A DNA stretch of 64,000 bases, from assembly GCA_900555715.1 (NCBI GenBank), contig USMC01000005.1:1-64000 (forward strand), written 5' to 3'. Position 1 is the stretch's first letter, and each line of letters starts with the position of its first letter. The DNA comes from an uncultured Porphyromonadaceae bacterium. GTDB taxonomy: Bacteria; Bacteroidota; Bacteroidia; Bacteroidales; Muribaculaceae. The position numbers and the translations under genes are program-made. Positions 16,283 to 25,315 of the stretch are shown here, in pieces. Below the pieces are notes generated by a model, which saw only the letters and a list, made by a program, of their open reading frames with translations, was not told where the DNA came from and searched no databases.

Positions 16283-16288
16283 CAGACT

Positions 16289-17128
16289 ATGAGCAGAACG
16301 CTGTACGTCAGTGACATGGATGGCACCCTTCTCGGTACCGACAGCCGCGTGTCGGCGCGCTCGGCTGAAATTATCAGCCGGCTCACTGCCGGCGGCGCGC
16401 TCATCACTGTCGCCACCGCCCGCACTCCGGCGACGGTGGTGCCGCTTATGGCGCAGGCTCATACTCTGCCGCCGGCGATAGTGATGACTGGAACGGCGTT
16501 GTGGGACTATGGCGCCGCCACCTTTTCCGACCCTCATTTCATATCGGCGGATGACGTTCGTGCGGCGCTCGCTTTCTGCCTCCGTCATGGCGTGCATCCC
16601 TTTGTCTATGTCATGGCGCCGGACGGGACGACTATGGATGTCTATCATGCGGCGACGGCGCTCAACAAGGCGGAAAGCAATTTCTACGAAGCGCGCTGCC
16701 GTCTGAAGCTGAAACGGTTCCATCTGGGAACGCCTGTGCCGCAACGTGCTTTTTCGCACACTATGCTGCTCTATGCTATCGGTGAGGCACGTGCCGTCAT
16801 GTCTGCCGCCGAAGCGTTCAGGAGTGTGTCGGACTGCTCCGTGCAGTGCTATCCCGACATTTTCAATCCCGGAATATACAATCTTGAGATTTTTCCGCCA
16901 GGCATCAGCAAGGCGAGCGCAATACTTAAAATCAAGGAAAGTTTAGGCGCCGACAGACTTGTCGTTTTCGGAGATAATCTGAACGACCTTTCAATGCTCG
17001 GCATCGCCGATGTCGCCGTTGCCGTCGGAAATGCTCTTCCCGAGGTGAAGGCTGCGGCGCATATTGTCATTGAGCCGAATTACACCGATTCTGTCGCCCG
17101 CTTCATCGCTTCTGATTACGGAATGTGA
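16289..17128 (+). CDS. Cof-type HAD-IIB phosphatase
   Basis: 279 residues. HAD motif I is DMDGTL near the N-terminus (nucleophile D9). The IIB cap follows in the middle, and motif III/IV is seen as the Lys in the ISKASAILKIKE stretch and VVFGDNLNDLSML. The Cof family dephosphorylates sugar phosphates, flavin or pyridoxal phosphates in the cytosol; the substrate is not predictable. The start is the first ATG after the tkt terminator. I see no -7 box between terminator and ATG. The 3' end overlaps the convergent gtrA-like gene by 26 bp. Confidence 0.93.
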   Translation: MSRTLYVSDMDGTLLGTDSRVSARSAEIISRLTAGGALITVATARTPATVVPLMAQAHTLPPAIVMTGTALWDYGAATFSDPHFISADDVRAALAFCLRHGVHPFVYVMAPDGTTMDVYHAATALNKAESNFYEARCRLKLKRFHLGTPVPQRAFSHTMLLYAIGEARAVMSAAEAFRSVSDCSVQCYPDIFNPGIYNLEIFPPGISKASAILKIKESLGADRLVVFGDNLNDLSMLGIADVAVAVGNALPEVKAAAHIVIEPNYTDSVARFIASDYGM

Positions 17129-17555
17129 CAAGGCGGCTGAAAGCAAAGTTTGCAAGGGTATAGACAATATTGCCCGCGAGAGTGGCTATGCCGTAGCCGG
17201 ACAGGACAATGCCGAGAATGTCGAATTCCTGCTTGCCGAAGGCGGAGTCGGTCATCATCCACACCGTCCATAGCTGCAGCAAGTAGCAGACGAAGAAGCC
17301 TGTGACGAACTTTGCCGCCTCGGCGCTATATCGTCCGTGGCTGTGGAACACCCAATGTTTGTTGCAGAAGAAGGAGTTTGCCAGACCGCACAGGTAGCCG
17401 ATGGCATTGCTGACATACAGATTGCATCCTAACAGCGATTTGCAGGTGTAGATGACGCCGAGGGTGATGGCGGTGTTGAGCAGACCGACACAACAGTATT
17501 TGATGAACTGCAGCACCTTGGCGTGCTTGCGCATACGGCTTATATCAACGCCCAT
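17103..17555 (-). CDS. GtrA-family membrane protein
   Basis: 150 residues with four predicted transmembrane helices (about 16-38, 45-65, 82-103 and 115-137) and the family landmarks FIKYCCVGLLNTAI and NFAFSRLVTFRN. GtrA-type proteins are thought to flip polyprenyl-phosphate-linked sugars or otherwise help surface polysaccharide synthesis. The first ATG overlaps the stop of the TRIC-type gene by 11 nt; an alternative start at 17534 (MRKHAK) lies just after it. Last gene of the pheS-nth-TRIC-gtrA chain. Confidence 0.88.
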   Translation of the reverse strand: MGVDISRMRKHAKVLQFIKYCCVGLLNTAITLGVIYTCKSLLGCNLYVSNAIGYLCGLANSFFCNKHWVFHSHGRYSAEAAKFVTGFFVCYLLQLWTVWMMTDSAFGKQEFDILGIVLSGYGIATLAGNIVYTLANFAFSRLVTFRNQKR

Positions 17556-18186
17556 CCGGAAGATTTTTTTCGTCTACTTTAAGAATAGGCAGCGACCAGT
17601 TGAAATGCACTGCTGCCACGCGCAGACCAACCACGGTGCATGCGCACGCTATCTGAGCCCATATAGCGTCGAGACCGGCGACGGTGATAATCCAGTATAT
17701 TATCCCTCCGGCAAGACATGCCGTGGCGTAGATATCTTTCCGGAAGAAGAGCGGTTCGTCGTTGATGAGGATATCGCGCAGTACACCGCCGAAGGAGCCT
17801 GTGATGATACCCATGATAATCGCCACCCAGAAAGGATAGCCTGTGGCGAGGCTTTTCTCGATACCTACGACAACGAAGAGCGCCAGACCGATGGCATCGA
17901 AAATGAAAAGTGTCCTCAGACCTTTGACGAGGACGCGGCGGAAGACGATGACGGTGACAAGCGACAGAAATGTGACAGCCACGTACATCCACGACTGCAT
18001 CCAGAACGGAGGCACGTCTAAGAGCAGATCGCGCAGCGTTCCGCCGCCGATGGCGGTGACGAAGCCGACGACATAGGCGCCGAACCAGTCGAAGCGCTTT
18101 GCCGCCGCCAGACGTATGCCGGAGATGGCGAAAGCTATTGTGCCGAGGACTTCGATAAAGAACAGGAAAGGAAGGTCTGGATTCAT
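17545..18186 (-). CDS. TRIC/YicG-type trimeric cation channel family protein
   Basis: 213 residues, seven predicted transmembrane helices. Two repeats of the family carry the signature glycine-rich kinks: GFVTAIGGGTLRDLLL (first repeat) and GIITGSFGGVLRDILI (second). Prokaryotic members of this UPF0126/TRIC group form homotrimeric monovalent cation channels in the inner membrane. Its start overlaps the nth stop by 4 bp. A short Lys/Asp-rich tail follows the last helix. The role in this operon is not clear. Confidence 0.9.
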   Translation of the reverse strand: MNPDLPFLFFIEVLGTIAFAISGIRLAAAKRFDWFGAYVVGFVTAIGGGTLRDLLLDVPPFWMQSWMYVAVTFLSLVTVIVFRRVLVKGLRTLFIFDAIGLALFVVVGIEKSLATGYPFWVAIIMGIITGSFGGVLRDILINDEPLFFRKDIYATACLAGGIIYWIITVAGLDAIWAQIACACTVVGLRVAAVHFNWSLPILKVDEKNLPDGR

Positions 18187-18827
18187 TTAGCAACTGTCTT
18201 TTGGTAGTGGCGGCAGATGTCGCAGAGGAAGCAGCTGTCGCAGAGGGGCTTGCGTGCCTTGCACACATAGCGACCGTGGAGAATGAGCCAGTGATGGGCG
18301 CGGGCGATGTATTCCTCGGGAATGTTGCCGGTGAGTTTCTTCTCGGTTTCGAGCGGCGTCTTGCTGTTTGTGGTAAGCCCTATGCGTTCGGCGACGCGGA
18401 AAACGTGCGTGTCTACCGCCATTGCCGGACGGTCGAACACGACCGATAGAATCACGTTTGCGGTCTTGCGCCCTACGCCTGGAATGCTCAGGAGATCGTC
18501 CATATCGGACGGCACGTCGCCTCCGAAGTTCTCGACAAGCTTGCGAGCCATGCCGATAAGCGACTTTGTCTTGTTGTTGGGGTATGATACCGATCGGATG
18601 TATTCGAACACTTCGTCGGGTTCGGCGGCGGCAAGCGCGGCAGGAGTCGGGAAAGCCCTGAAAAGTGGGGGCGTAACCATGTTGACGCGCTTGTCGGTGC
18701 ACTGCGCCGACAGGATGACCGCTACAAGGAGCTGATAGGCGTTGTCGTAGTTAAGCTCGGTTTCCGCTGTCGGCATTTCTTTGGCAAAGCGCTCGACAAC
18801 AAGCCTGTAGCGTTCTTTCTGCGTCAT
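18183..18827 (-). CDS. nth: Endonuclease III (base-excision repair)
   Basis: 214 residues from the ATG at 18827 (MTQKERYRLVVERF), the usual length of Nth. The longer frame would add 49 residues lying inside pheS. The helix-hairpin-helix LLSIPGVGRKTANVI holds the catalytic Lys, AVDTHVFRV holds the catalytic Asp, and the C-terminal C-x6-C-x2-C-x5-C pattern (CKARKPLCDSCFLCDIC) binds the [4Fe-4S] cluster. It removes oxidised pyrimidines and nicks abasic sites. The start codon shares a base with the pheS stop (TGATG), indicating coupled translation. Confidence 0.97.
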   Translation of the reverse strand: MTQKERYRLVVERFAKEMPTAETELNYDNAYQLLVAVILSAQCTDKRVNMVTPPLFRAFPTPAALAAAEPDEVFEYIRSVSYPNNKTKSLIGMARKLVENFGGDVPSDMDDLLSIPGVGRKTANVILSVVFDRPAMAVDTHVFRVAERIGLTTNSKTPLETEKKLTGNIPEEYIARAHHWLILHGRYVCKARKPLCDSCFLCDICRHYQKTVAK

Positions 18828-19846
18828 CAGTGTGCTGCTGCGAACTCGTCGAGGAAGCGGACGTCGTTCTCGGAGAAAAGGCGGAGGTCCTTCACCTGGT
18901 ATTTCAGGTTGGTAATGCGTTCGATGCCCATACCGAGGGCAAAGCCGCTGTATACTTTCGGGTCGATGCCGCATGCTTCGAGCACGTTGGGGTCAACCAT
19001 GCCGCATCCGAGGATTTCAACCCATCCTGTGCCTTTGCAGAAGGAGCATCCTTTGCCGCCGCAGAGGTTGCAGCTGATGTCCATCTCGGCAGACGGTTCG
19101 GTGAAGGGGAAATAGCTGGGGCGAAGACGGATTTCTGTCTGAGATCCGAACATCTCGCGTGCGAAGTAGAGCAGTGTCTGGCGAAGATCGGCGTAGGTGA
19201 CGTTCTTGTCGATATATAGTGCCTCGACCTGATGGAAGAAGCAGTGTGCGCGGGCGGAGATGGCTTCGTTGCGGTAGACACGTCCGGGGCAAATGATGCG
19301 GATGGGCGGTTTCTGGCTCGTCATCACACGTGTCTGAACCGACGATGTGTGCGTGCGCAGGAGCACGTCGGGGTTGCGGGTGATGAAGAAGGTGTCCTGC
19401 ATGTCGCGTGCGGGATGATCCGGCGGGAAGTTGAGCGATTCGAATACATGCCAGTCGTCCTCTACCTCCGGTCCTTCGGCGATAGTGAAGCCGAGGCGGC
19501 GGAAAATGTCGATGATCTGCTCGCGTACGAGCGACAGCGGATGTCGTGTGCCTTCGCGCAGGGGCGCGGCGGTCCGCGACAGATCAAGGGCTCCGGCGTT
19601 GCCTCCGGCGCTCTCTGCTTCTTCGCGAAGAGTGTTGATGCGCTCTGTAGCGAAGGTTTTGAGCTCGTTGAGCGCCTGACCGAGCTCGCGTTTCTGCTCG
19701 GCGGGGACGGTGCGGAAGTCGTTCATCAGCGCAGCTATAGCGCCTTTTTTGCTTAAATATTTGATACGCAGGGCTTCTACCTCTGCTGCATTGGCGGCTG
19801 CGGCGGTTTCGAGTTCCGCGCGGATGGCATTGATTTTTTCTATCAT
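18827..19846 (-). CDS. pheS: Phenylalanyl-tRNA synthetase alpha subunit
   Basis: 339 residues. An N-terminal coiled-coil arm (about 1-90) contacts tRNA, followed by the class II catalytic core: LRTHTSSVQTRVM, the motif 2 region, LRPSYFPFTEPSAEMD and motif 3 GFALGMGIERI. A Cys-rich insert typical of bacterial PheS is present (CNLCGGKGCSFCKGTGWVEI). It charges tRNA-Phe together with PheT, whose gene is not in the window. Promoter box 22 nt upstream. It is the first gene of the operon with nth, the TRIC-type channel and gtrA. Confidence 0.97.
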   Translation of the reverse strand: MIEKINAIRAELETAAAANAAEVEALRIKYLSKKGAIAALMNDFRTVPAEQKRELGQALNELKTFATERINTLREEAESAGGNAGALDLSRTAAPLREGTRHPLSLVREQIIDIFRRLGFTIAEGPEVEDDWHVFESLNFPPDHPARDMQDTFFITRNPDVLLRTHTSSVQTRVMTSQKPPIRIICPGRVYRNEAISARAHCFFHQVEALYIDKNVTYADLRQTLLYFAREMFGSQTEIRLRPSYFPFTEPSAEMDISCNLCGGKGCSFCKGTGWVEILGCGMVDPNVLEACGIDPKVYSGFALGMGIERITNLKYQVKDLRLFSENDVRFLDEFAAAH

Positions 19847-19868
19847 CGCTGTTTGCTTTTCTTTGATG

Positions 19869-19876
19869 CAAAGTTA
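19869..19876 (-). promoter_or_regulatory. -7 promoter box (TAACTTTG) of the pheS operon
   Basis: Perfect TAnnTTTG on the minus strand, 22 nt before the pheS ATG. Confidence 0.6.
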
Positions 19877-19986
19877 CGCATAATTCTGCAATGAGCAATC
19901 AACTGTCCGATAAGAATTTGAAACTGGCTGCCTATAACCAGTTTTTAATAAAAAATATTATGACCGCTGATGTATGTCCGGAAAAT

Positions 19987-20015
19987 AAAAAAAAGACCTC
20001 CCGGGGGAGGTCTTT
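19987..20015 (-). terminator. Rho-independent terminator of rpsA
   Basis: 11-bp perfect stem (AAAGACCTCCC/GGGAGGTCTTT) followed by eight T on the minus strand, 19 nt after the rpsA stop codon. Confidence 0.88.
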
Positions 20016-20034
20016 ATATTGACTTAAAGGGAAA

Positions 20035-21819
20035 TTACTTCGAGAGTTTTTCCTTGAGGGCAGCGAGTGCGTCGATGTCGCCGAGGGTTGTGCGCTCCAG
20101 CGGAGTTGTCTGTGCGGGAGCTTCATCTGCCTTCTTGGGAGCTGCAGCGGCGCGCTTTGCCTTGCGCTCAGCCTGCTTCTCTGCGCGTGCTTCGTCTTCG
20201 AAGATGCGGCTATGCGAGAGGATGATGCGCTTGTTGTCCTTGTTGAATTCGATGACTTTGAAGTTGAGTTTTTCGTCAACCTTAGCCTGTGTACCGTCTT
20301 CCTTGACGAGGTGCTTGGGTGTTGCGAAGCCTTCAACTCCATAGGGCAGTGCTACGACAGCGCCTTTCTCGAGCATTTCGATGATGGTGCCTTCGTGGAT
20401 AGAACCGATGGTGAAGATGCCTTCGAATACGTCCCAGGGATTCTCTTCGAGCTGCTTGTGACCGAGGCTCAGGCGACGGTTGTCCTTGTCGATCTGGAGA
20501 ACTTCCACTTCGATGTCGGCGCCCACCTGTGTGAACTCGCTGGGGTGTTTGATTTTCTTTGTCCAGGAAAGGTCGGAGATGTGGATGAGACCGTCGACGC
20601 CTTCTTCGATTTCGACGAATACGCCGAAGTTGGTGAAGTTGCGTACTTTGGCGGTGTGGCGGCTGCCGATGGGATACTTGACTTCGATGTCTTCCCACGG
20701 ATCTTTCTTGAGCTGCTTGATGCCGAGGCTCATCTTGCGCTCTGCGCGGTCGAGGGTGAGGATGACGGCTTCTACTTCGTCGCCGATCTTGAGGAATTCC
20801 TGTGCGCTGCGGAGGTGCTGGCTCCACGACATTTCGCTGACGTGGATAAGACCTTCTACGCCGGGAGCGACTTCGAGGAATGCGCCGTAGTCTGCCATGA
20901 CGACAACTTTGCCCTTGACTTTGTCACCGACTTTGAGGTCAGCGTCGAGAGCATCCCATGGATGGGGCTGGAGCTGCTTGAGACCGAGAGCGATGCGCTT
21001 CTTCTCGTTGTCGAAGTCGAGGATAACGACGTTGAGCTTCTGGTCGAGAGCGACAACTTCGCTGGGGTGGCTTACGCGGCCCCATGAAAGGTCGGTGATG
21101 TGGATGAGACCGTCGACGCCGCCGAGGTCGATGAACACGCCGTAGTCGGTGATGTTCTTGACGGTGCCTTCGAGTACCTGTCCTTTTTCGAGCTTGGAGA
21201 TGATCTCCTGCTTCTGCTGTTCCAGTTCTGCCTGGATGAGTGCTTTGTGGCTTACCACCACATTGCGGAACTCTTCGTTGATCTTGACAACACGGAATTC
21301 CATGGTCTTGCCGACGAAGATGTCATAGTCGCGGATGGGCTTGACGTCGATCTGCGAGCCGGGGAGGAATGCTTCGATGCCGAAAACATCAACAATCATA
21401 CCACCCTTGGTGCGGCATTTGATGTAGCCCTTGATGATTTCGTTGTTTTCGAGGGCGGCGTTGACGCGTTCCCACGAACGTGATGCGCGAGCTTTCTTGT
21501 GCGAGAGGATGAGCTGACCTTTGCGGTCTTCCTGGTTCTCGATGAAGACTTCCACTTTGTCGCCGACTTTGATGTCGGGGTTGTAGCGGAACTCGCTCAT
21601 GGGGATGATGCCGTCCGATTTGTAGTCGATGTTAACCACTGCCTCACGCTTGTTGAGGGCGATGATGGTACCTTCGATTACTTCTTTGTCTTTTACCGAG
21701 TTGAGTGATTCCTCGTAAGCGTGCGTGAGCTCTTCGCGAGAGCGTGCACCTGTGGTTTCGCCGTTTTCGTAGGCTTCCCAATCGAAATCAGCAACCGGTG
21801 AATTGGTTAATTCTGCCAT
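20035..21819 (-). CDS. rpsA: 30S ribosomal protein S1
   Basis: 594 residues with six S1 (OB-fold) repeats starting near residue 55, each with a G-x-V-x-G / GVFVDIGG-like core and a GLIHxSDLSW-type centre (four repeats are near-identical in this). The N-terminal 50 residues are an acidic ribosome-binding extension and the C-terminal 50 an Ala/Lys-rich tail. S1 binds single-stranded mRNA and helps the 30S subunit initiate, which matters in Bacteroidota where Shine-Dalgarno pairing is weak. It is a single-gene unit with promoter at 21893-21900 and its own terminator. Confidence 0.97.
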   Translation of the reverse strand: MAELTNSPVADFDWEAYENGETTGARSREELTHAYEESLNSVKDKEVIEGTIIALNKREAVVNIDYKSDGIIPMSEFRYNPDIKVGDKVEVFIENQEDRKGQLILSHKKARASRSWERVNAALENNEIIKGYIKCRTKGGMIVDVFGIEAFLPGSQIDVKPIRDYDIFVGKTMEFRVVKINEEFRNVVVSHKALIQAELEQQKQEIISKLEKGQVLEGTVKNITDYGVFIDLGGVDGLIHITDLSWGRVSHPSEVVALDQKLNVVILDFDNEKKRIALGLKQLQPHPWDALDADLKVGDKVKGKVVVMADYGAFLEVAPGVEGLIHVSEMSWSQHLRSAQEFLKIGDEVEAVILTLDRAERKMSLGIKQLKKDPWEDIEVKYPIGSRHTAKVRNFTNFGVFVEIEEGVDGLIHISDLSWTKKIKHPSEFTQVGADIEVEVLQIDKDNRRLSLGHKQLEENPWDVFEGIFTIGSIHEGTIIEMLEKGAVVALPYGVEGFATPKHLVKEDGTQAKVDEKLNFKVIEFNKDNKRIILSHSRIFEDEARAEKQAERKAKRAAAAPKKADEAPAQTTPLERTTLGDIDALAALKEKLSK

Positions 21820-21892
21820 TTAAATAAAAAGGTTAATAATGTTGATTATAAAAAATTTGCACAGCCGGCGCCTGCGCGCTACTTTTGCGCCG

Positions 21893-21900
21893 CAAAGATA
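21893..21900 (-). promoter_or_regulatory. -7 promoter box (TATCTTTG) of rpsA
   Basis: Perfect TAnnTTTG on the minus strand, 73 nt before the ATG. The leader between box and start is long enough for control of S1 synthesis, but I see no specific structure. Confidence 0.55.
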
Positions 21901-21961
21901 GCTAAAATTTTCCGAATATCAATGCTTTGCTGAAATTTTACTGAAAATTTTCCGGTCAGTT

Positions 21962-22504
21962 TCAAATTCGGGCTATCTCCTTTGTCAAAAGATGAACGGT
22001 CGAGGAAGGATTGGCATAACTCTCTTTCCCTTTTGCGCGCGCTGTCGCGTCTTCTATGTTCTCTATCAGTATTCTTTTCATCGCCGTAGAAAATTCTCCT
22101 TTGGAATACCCCGGGTCTTTACTTTTCAAAAGAGTCAGACACTCCGAAGACGATATTTCACAGTTGACATCGACATAGTGCAGCAGAAACCAATATTCGA
22201 TACATGGATTGGAAAGCAGGAGAGTGACATCTGTAATCTTTTTCAGATGGTCGAGCATCCCCGGTACATCAAGGTCGAACATCAGGAAAGTCTTATCCTC
22301 AGGTGTGGTGAACCTGTCGCGCTTGCATCTGTCGATATACGGCTGGGATATATTTGAATCGCTCACTCTCGCAATGATTTCAACAGGTACGCGAAAACTG
22401 CGCCGCAGCAAATCAACGTATGCAGCCTCGGTCTTCCCCTCGCAGAATACGAAGAAAGTCGGATTCATTTTCTTGCCTTTCGGCATTTTCGCTTTTCGTG
22501 CCAT
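21962..22504 (-). CDS. RloB-like (AbiLii-type) protein
   Basis: 180 residues. The RloB family beginning is clear: a basic N-terminus, FFVFCEGKTEAAYVDLLR (TOPRIM-like acidic Glu), FLMFDLDVP (the DxD-type metal site) and PCIEYWFLLHY. RloB/AbiLii proteins are encoded next to an AAA ATPase and act with it in abortive infection or as parts of restriction islands; the TOPRIM-like fold suggests nucleic-acid cleavage. The gene starts 2 bp after the ATPase gene in the same operon. Its size is near the family norm and the motifs look intact. Confidence 0.85.
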   Translation of the reverse strand: MARKAKMPKGKKMNPTFFVFCEGKTEAAYVDLLRRSFRVPVEIIARVSDSNISQPYIDRCKRDRFTTPEDKTFLMFDLDVPGMLDHLKKITDVTLLLSNPCIEYWFLLHYVDVNCEISSSECLTLLKSKDPGYSKGEFSTAMKRILIENIEDATARAKGKESYANPSSTVHLLTKEIARI

Positions 22505-22506
22505 AG

Positions 22507-23661
22507 TCAGATATTCTCAAATTCGTTGACATACGGCACGGCGTCAAAACGCCCCTGAAGATAGGCTTTTTCCAAATCCATCTTCTCACGGAAGTCCTTG
22601 TAGTCGAAAAGTGAATAAAGGTCACTGGAACCGTCATCGCGCTTATTCACAAAGAAAATCTGGTCTTTGCGAAAACGGGTCATGTCAAGCAGATGTGTGT
22701 TGTGGGTAGTGAATACGAGCTGTGCCGACCGACTGTTGTGGAACAGGTTGATGAGATACTCGACAAGGCGGGTGTGCAGGCTGGTTTCCACCTCATCAAG
22801 AAACATCACTTTATTGTTGCGGACTACATCCATTACCGTAAGCATTATCCTGAACAGTATTTTTGTACCCTCGGATTCCTCAGTATTGAAGTCAAACGGC
22901 AGAGAGGGATTGCGCCGATGGAAAGTTGTCAGCTCTCCATCCTTATACGAAAACTCCACAATGTCGCTGTCAGCGGCTTTAAGAACGCGAAGAACTGCAT
23001 CCTTGTTGTCTCCGAGAAATCTGTCTGTCACCACAGATGTGTTGCCGCGATAACTGAACACAAGCTGCTCGTTGAACCATCGGTAAATCTCCTTTGCCTT
23101 GTCACGATCCATCTGGCTTGCGCGTGACAGAAAAAGCGTTTTGCGAGAAGTATTCGACGCAACATCCATCGGGCGGCGTATTACGGTCGTAAACTCATAT
23201 TTCTCCTTCTTCCCTCCGGATTTACGCTCATCGCGGGAGAATACCAGAGCCTTGCGCCCTTTGGGATAATAGTACAGGCACTCGGTAATGATTTCCTCAC
23301 GGGTGCAGGAAAAGGAATATTCATGTTCTATTTCGTTGACGATAAAGCGTATGTAGAACTCACTCGGAGCATCATTCCCGCCAAATTTGAAAGGCTTAAA
23401 ACCAAAACTGTCCCCCTCATTATAGTTGTGGGAGTCGAGAATCATATCAACAGCGGCCTTTACAGCCTTGATTATGTTGCTCTTGCCGGAAGCGTTAGCT
23501 CCGTATATGGCAACCGTTTTCAAAAGCCGTTCACCGCCGATACTGAAAGTATTGCCTTCAAGTGCGCGGGCTTCCTTTGTCTGTATATTGGCAGCCTGCA
23601 AGTCAAGCGTTATTTTCTCGTTGATTGAGAAAAAATTGGCGAGAGCGATTTCTAATACCAT
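22507..23661 (-). CDS. AAA ATPase, RloA/AbiLi-like
   Basis: 384 residues of the AAA_15/AAA_21 (SMC/OLD-like) class. Walker A is GANASGKS (54-61), an ABC-like signature stretch TEESEGTKILF lies near 260-270, Walker B is VMFLDE (285-290) with Glu as the presumed catalytic base, and the switch His is H320 in VFTTHNTHLLD. It pairs with the RloB-like gene 2 bp downstream, the arrangement of the lactococcal AbiL system and of RloA/RloB. Inference: ATP-dependent sensor of phage infection that activates the RloB nuclease-like partner. It sits between housekeeping rpsA and a thioredoxin-like gene, with its own promoter and no recombinase nearby. Confidence 0.88.
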   Translation of the reverse strand: MVLEIALANFFSINEKITLDLQAANIQTKEARALEGNTFSIGGERLLKTVAIYGANASGKSNIIKAVKAAVDMILDSHNYNEGDSFGFKPFKFGGNDAPSEFYIRFIVNEIEHEYSFSCTREEIITECLYYYPKGRKALVFSRDERKSGGKKEKYEFTTVIRRPMDVASNTSRKTLFLSRASQMDRDKAKEIYRWFNEQLVFSYRGNTSVVTDRFLGDNKDAVLRVLKAADSDIVEFSYKDGELTTFHRRNPSLPFDFNTEESEGTKILFRIMLTVMDVVRNNKVMFLDEVETSLHTRLVEYLINLFHNSRSAQLVFTTHNTHLLDMTRFRKDQIFFVNKRDDGSSDLYSLFDYKDFREKMDLEKAYLQGRFDAVPYVNEFENI

Positions 23662-23689
23662 TTTAAATGCTGTATTTGGAATTATTTTG

Positions 23690-23697
23690 CAAATATA
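23690..23697 (-). promoter_or_regulatory. -7 promoter box (TATATTTG) of the ATPase-rloB operon
   Basis: Perfect TAnnTTTG on the minus strand, 28 nt before the ATPase start codon. Confidence 0.55.
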
Positions 23698-23751
23698 ACA
23701 CTTTAATTTGGATGATAGGCTGCTCTAAGGAGAAAATTTAGATATCTTCCT

Positions 23752-25200
23752 TTATTTTGCCTGGTCGAGGAGGGCGCGGAGAGGTGCAAAGTCGGCGGAC
23801 TCGGAGAGGGGCTGCGGGCATAGGGAGATATTGCCGCTGCGGTCGACGATGGCGAAGCGCGGTATAGAGAGTATGCCGTTCGTACCGAATGTCGAATATA
23901 CTTCCTTTTTGATATCCGGGTTGATGAGCACGTGATGACCTTTCAGGTTATGGTAATGCGCCATGCGCTTCCACTTTTCTTCTATGCCTGGTTGCTCGTC
24001 AATTGATATATAAAGCAATTGCACACCGTTTTCTGCGGCATATTCCTGGATAGGTCCTACATGACTGAAACTCTCGCGGCACGGACCGCACCACGTTGCC
24101 CATAAATCGATGAGCACCGGCGTGCCTTTGTACGGCGCAAGCAGCTCTGCGAGTGTCTTTATGTTGGAATTGTCGATGAAGATTATATCGTCGGAAGTTG
24201 CGGGATTGTTGAAGGCACGGTTTTCTTCTGCTTTTTTATCAAGCAAGGGGATAAGACCGCTGCTCGGGAAGAGCTTTTTGAAACGCTCGGTAAGAGCCGG
24301 AGCATTTGAACTGAATGTGTTACGGGCGCCGTCGTTATATAGCATCGTGCCAATGGCAGCCTCGGCGGCTTTGCCAGGCATTACTCTAAGAAAATAGTCT
24401 GTTTTCAGTGTCAGAAGAGAATCGGTAGTAATGTCGTCCGGAATATTTTCGTCAGGATAAGTGTCCTCATAGTAGAAGTTGGCGGCAAGCCTCTCGGCGA
24501 AGAAAGGATTACGTGCGTTTGCCGGATCTGACATAACGATACTGTTTCTCAGCCGGGACAGCTCATTATTCCATTCCTCTGCATTGTCCTTCTTCCGGCA
24601 GACATCATATACCATCAGGGCTTCAAGTCGTGCATCGCGCTCCATTGCCTTGCGGACAACCGGGCTTGCACCTGTAAATGCCTTACAGAGACTGTCGACG
24701 TATTCGCTGAGTTTGGTCGTGGCTGCTGATGGAATAGAATCGTTCCACAAACCGAGCTTATCCTTTTGCCACGTAACGAGAGCGAACCAGAAGTCGTAAA
24801 TGCTGTCGGCGCTCTGTGCTGCCATGCCGTCAAGTCGGTTGCCCGTCGCAGGTATGACGGTGACCTTTTCTTCGGCAAGCGGATCGACTGTCACTTGAGT
24901 CGTGCCAGGAAGAACATAGAATGGCTTGTATACCCCGGGAAGCTTTCTGTCAGGATCGTTAGCTATAATCGACATACGTTCTATCCCATCTACAGGCATC
25001 GTGATAGTTGAAGTGCTGTCGGCGGCAAGTGCGGCAGGAGTGAACGTACTGAGGTACACACCATTGTAGCTGCGGTGGTACGTGAGTTCACGACCGTCGA
25101 GATTCCGCGCCTTGATTATTACAGTAGCCTCCTCGCCTTTCACTGTAAAAGGTGCTGCAAGCAGACATACGAACGGAATCAATGCAAGAGATATTTTCAT
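23752..25200 (-). CDS. TlpA-like periplasmic thioredoxin protein
   Basis: 482 residues. The start at 25200 gives the signal peptide MKISLALIPFVCLLAAPFTVKG; the frame from 25236 adds a poor N-terminus and runs into the promoter. About 330 residues of mixed structure (a DUF4369-like beta domain first, then a helical region) precede a TlpA/ResA-type thioredoxin domain with the active site WATWCGPCRES and a cis-Pro in GILSIPRFAIVDR. Such proteins reduce or isomerise periplasmic disulfides in Bacteroidota; the N-terminal part presumably picks the client. Own promoter at 25234-25241. Confidence 0.88.
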   Translation of the reverse strand: MKISLALIPFVCLLAAPFTVKGEEATVIIKARNLDGRELTYHRSYNGVYLSTFTPAALAADSTSTITMPVDGIERMSIIANDPDRKLPGVYKPFYVLPGTTQVTVDPLAEEKVTVIPATGNRLDGMAAQSADSIYDFWFALVTWQKDKLGLWNDSIPSAATTKLSEYVDSLCKAFTGASPVVRKAMERDARLEALMVYDVCRKKDNAEEWNNELSRLRNSIVMSDPANARNPFFAERLAANFYYEDTYPDENIPDDITTDSLLTLKTDYFLRVMPGKAAEAAIGTMLYNDGARNTFSSNAPALTERFKKLFPSSGLIPLLDKKAEENRAFNNPATSDDIIFIDNSNIKTLAELLAPYKGTPVLIDLWATWCGPCRESFSHVGPIQEYAAENGVQLLYISIDEQPGIEEKWKRMAHYHNLKGHHVLINPDIKKEVYSTFGTNGILSIPRFAIVDRSGNISLCPQPLSESADFAPLRALLDQAK

Positions 25201-25233
25201 AGCAAAGAAATAAATCGTTAAAGAATAGTATCG

Positions 25234-25241
25234 CAAAAGTA
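25234..25241 (-). promoter_or_regulatory. -7 promoter box (TACTTTTG) of the tlpA-like gene
   Basis: Perfect TAnnTTTG on the minus strand, 33 nt before the ATG at 25200. It supports that start over the longer frame beginning at 25236. Confidence 0.6.
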
Positions 25242-25315
25242 CGAAAAAAAATGAATTAGAGTCGAAAAGTAGCGAAAATGGTATGATTTTACGGACACTG
25301 TTACATTAGATGGGT

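Noticed and set aside
21820..21961. Intrinsic terminator for the RloB operon
   Set aside because: Several AAAATTTT palindromes are present, but no GC-containing stem followed by a T-run on the minus strand was found.
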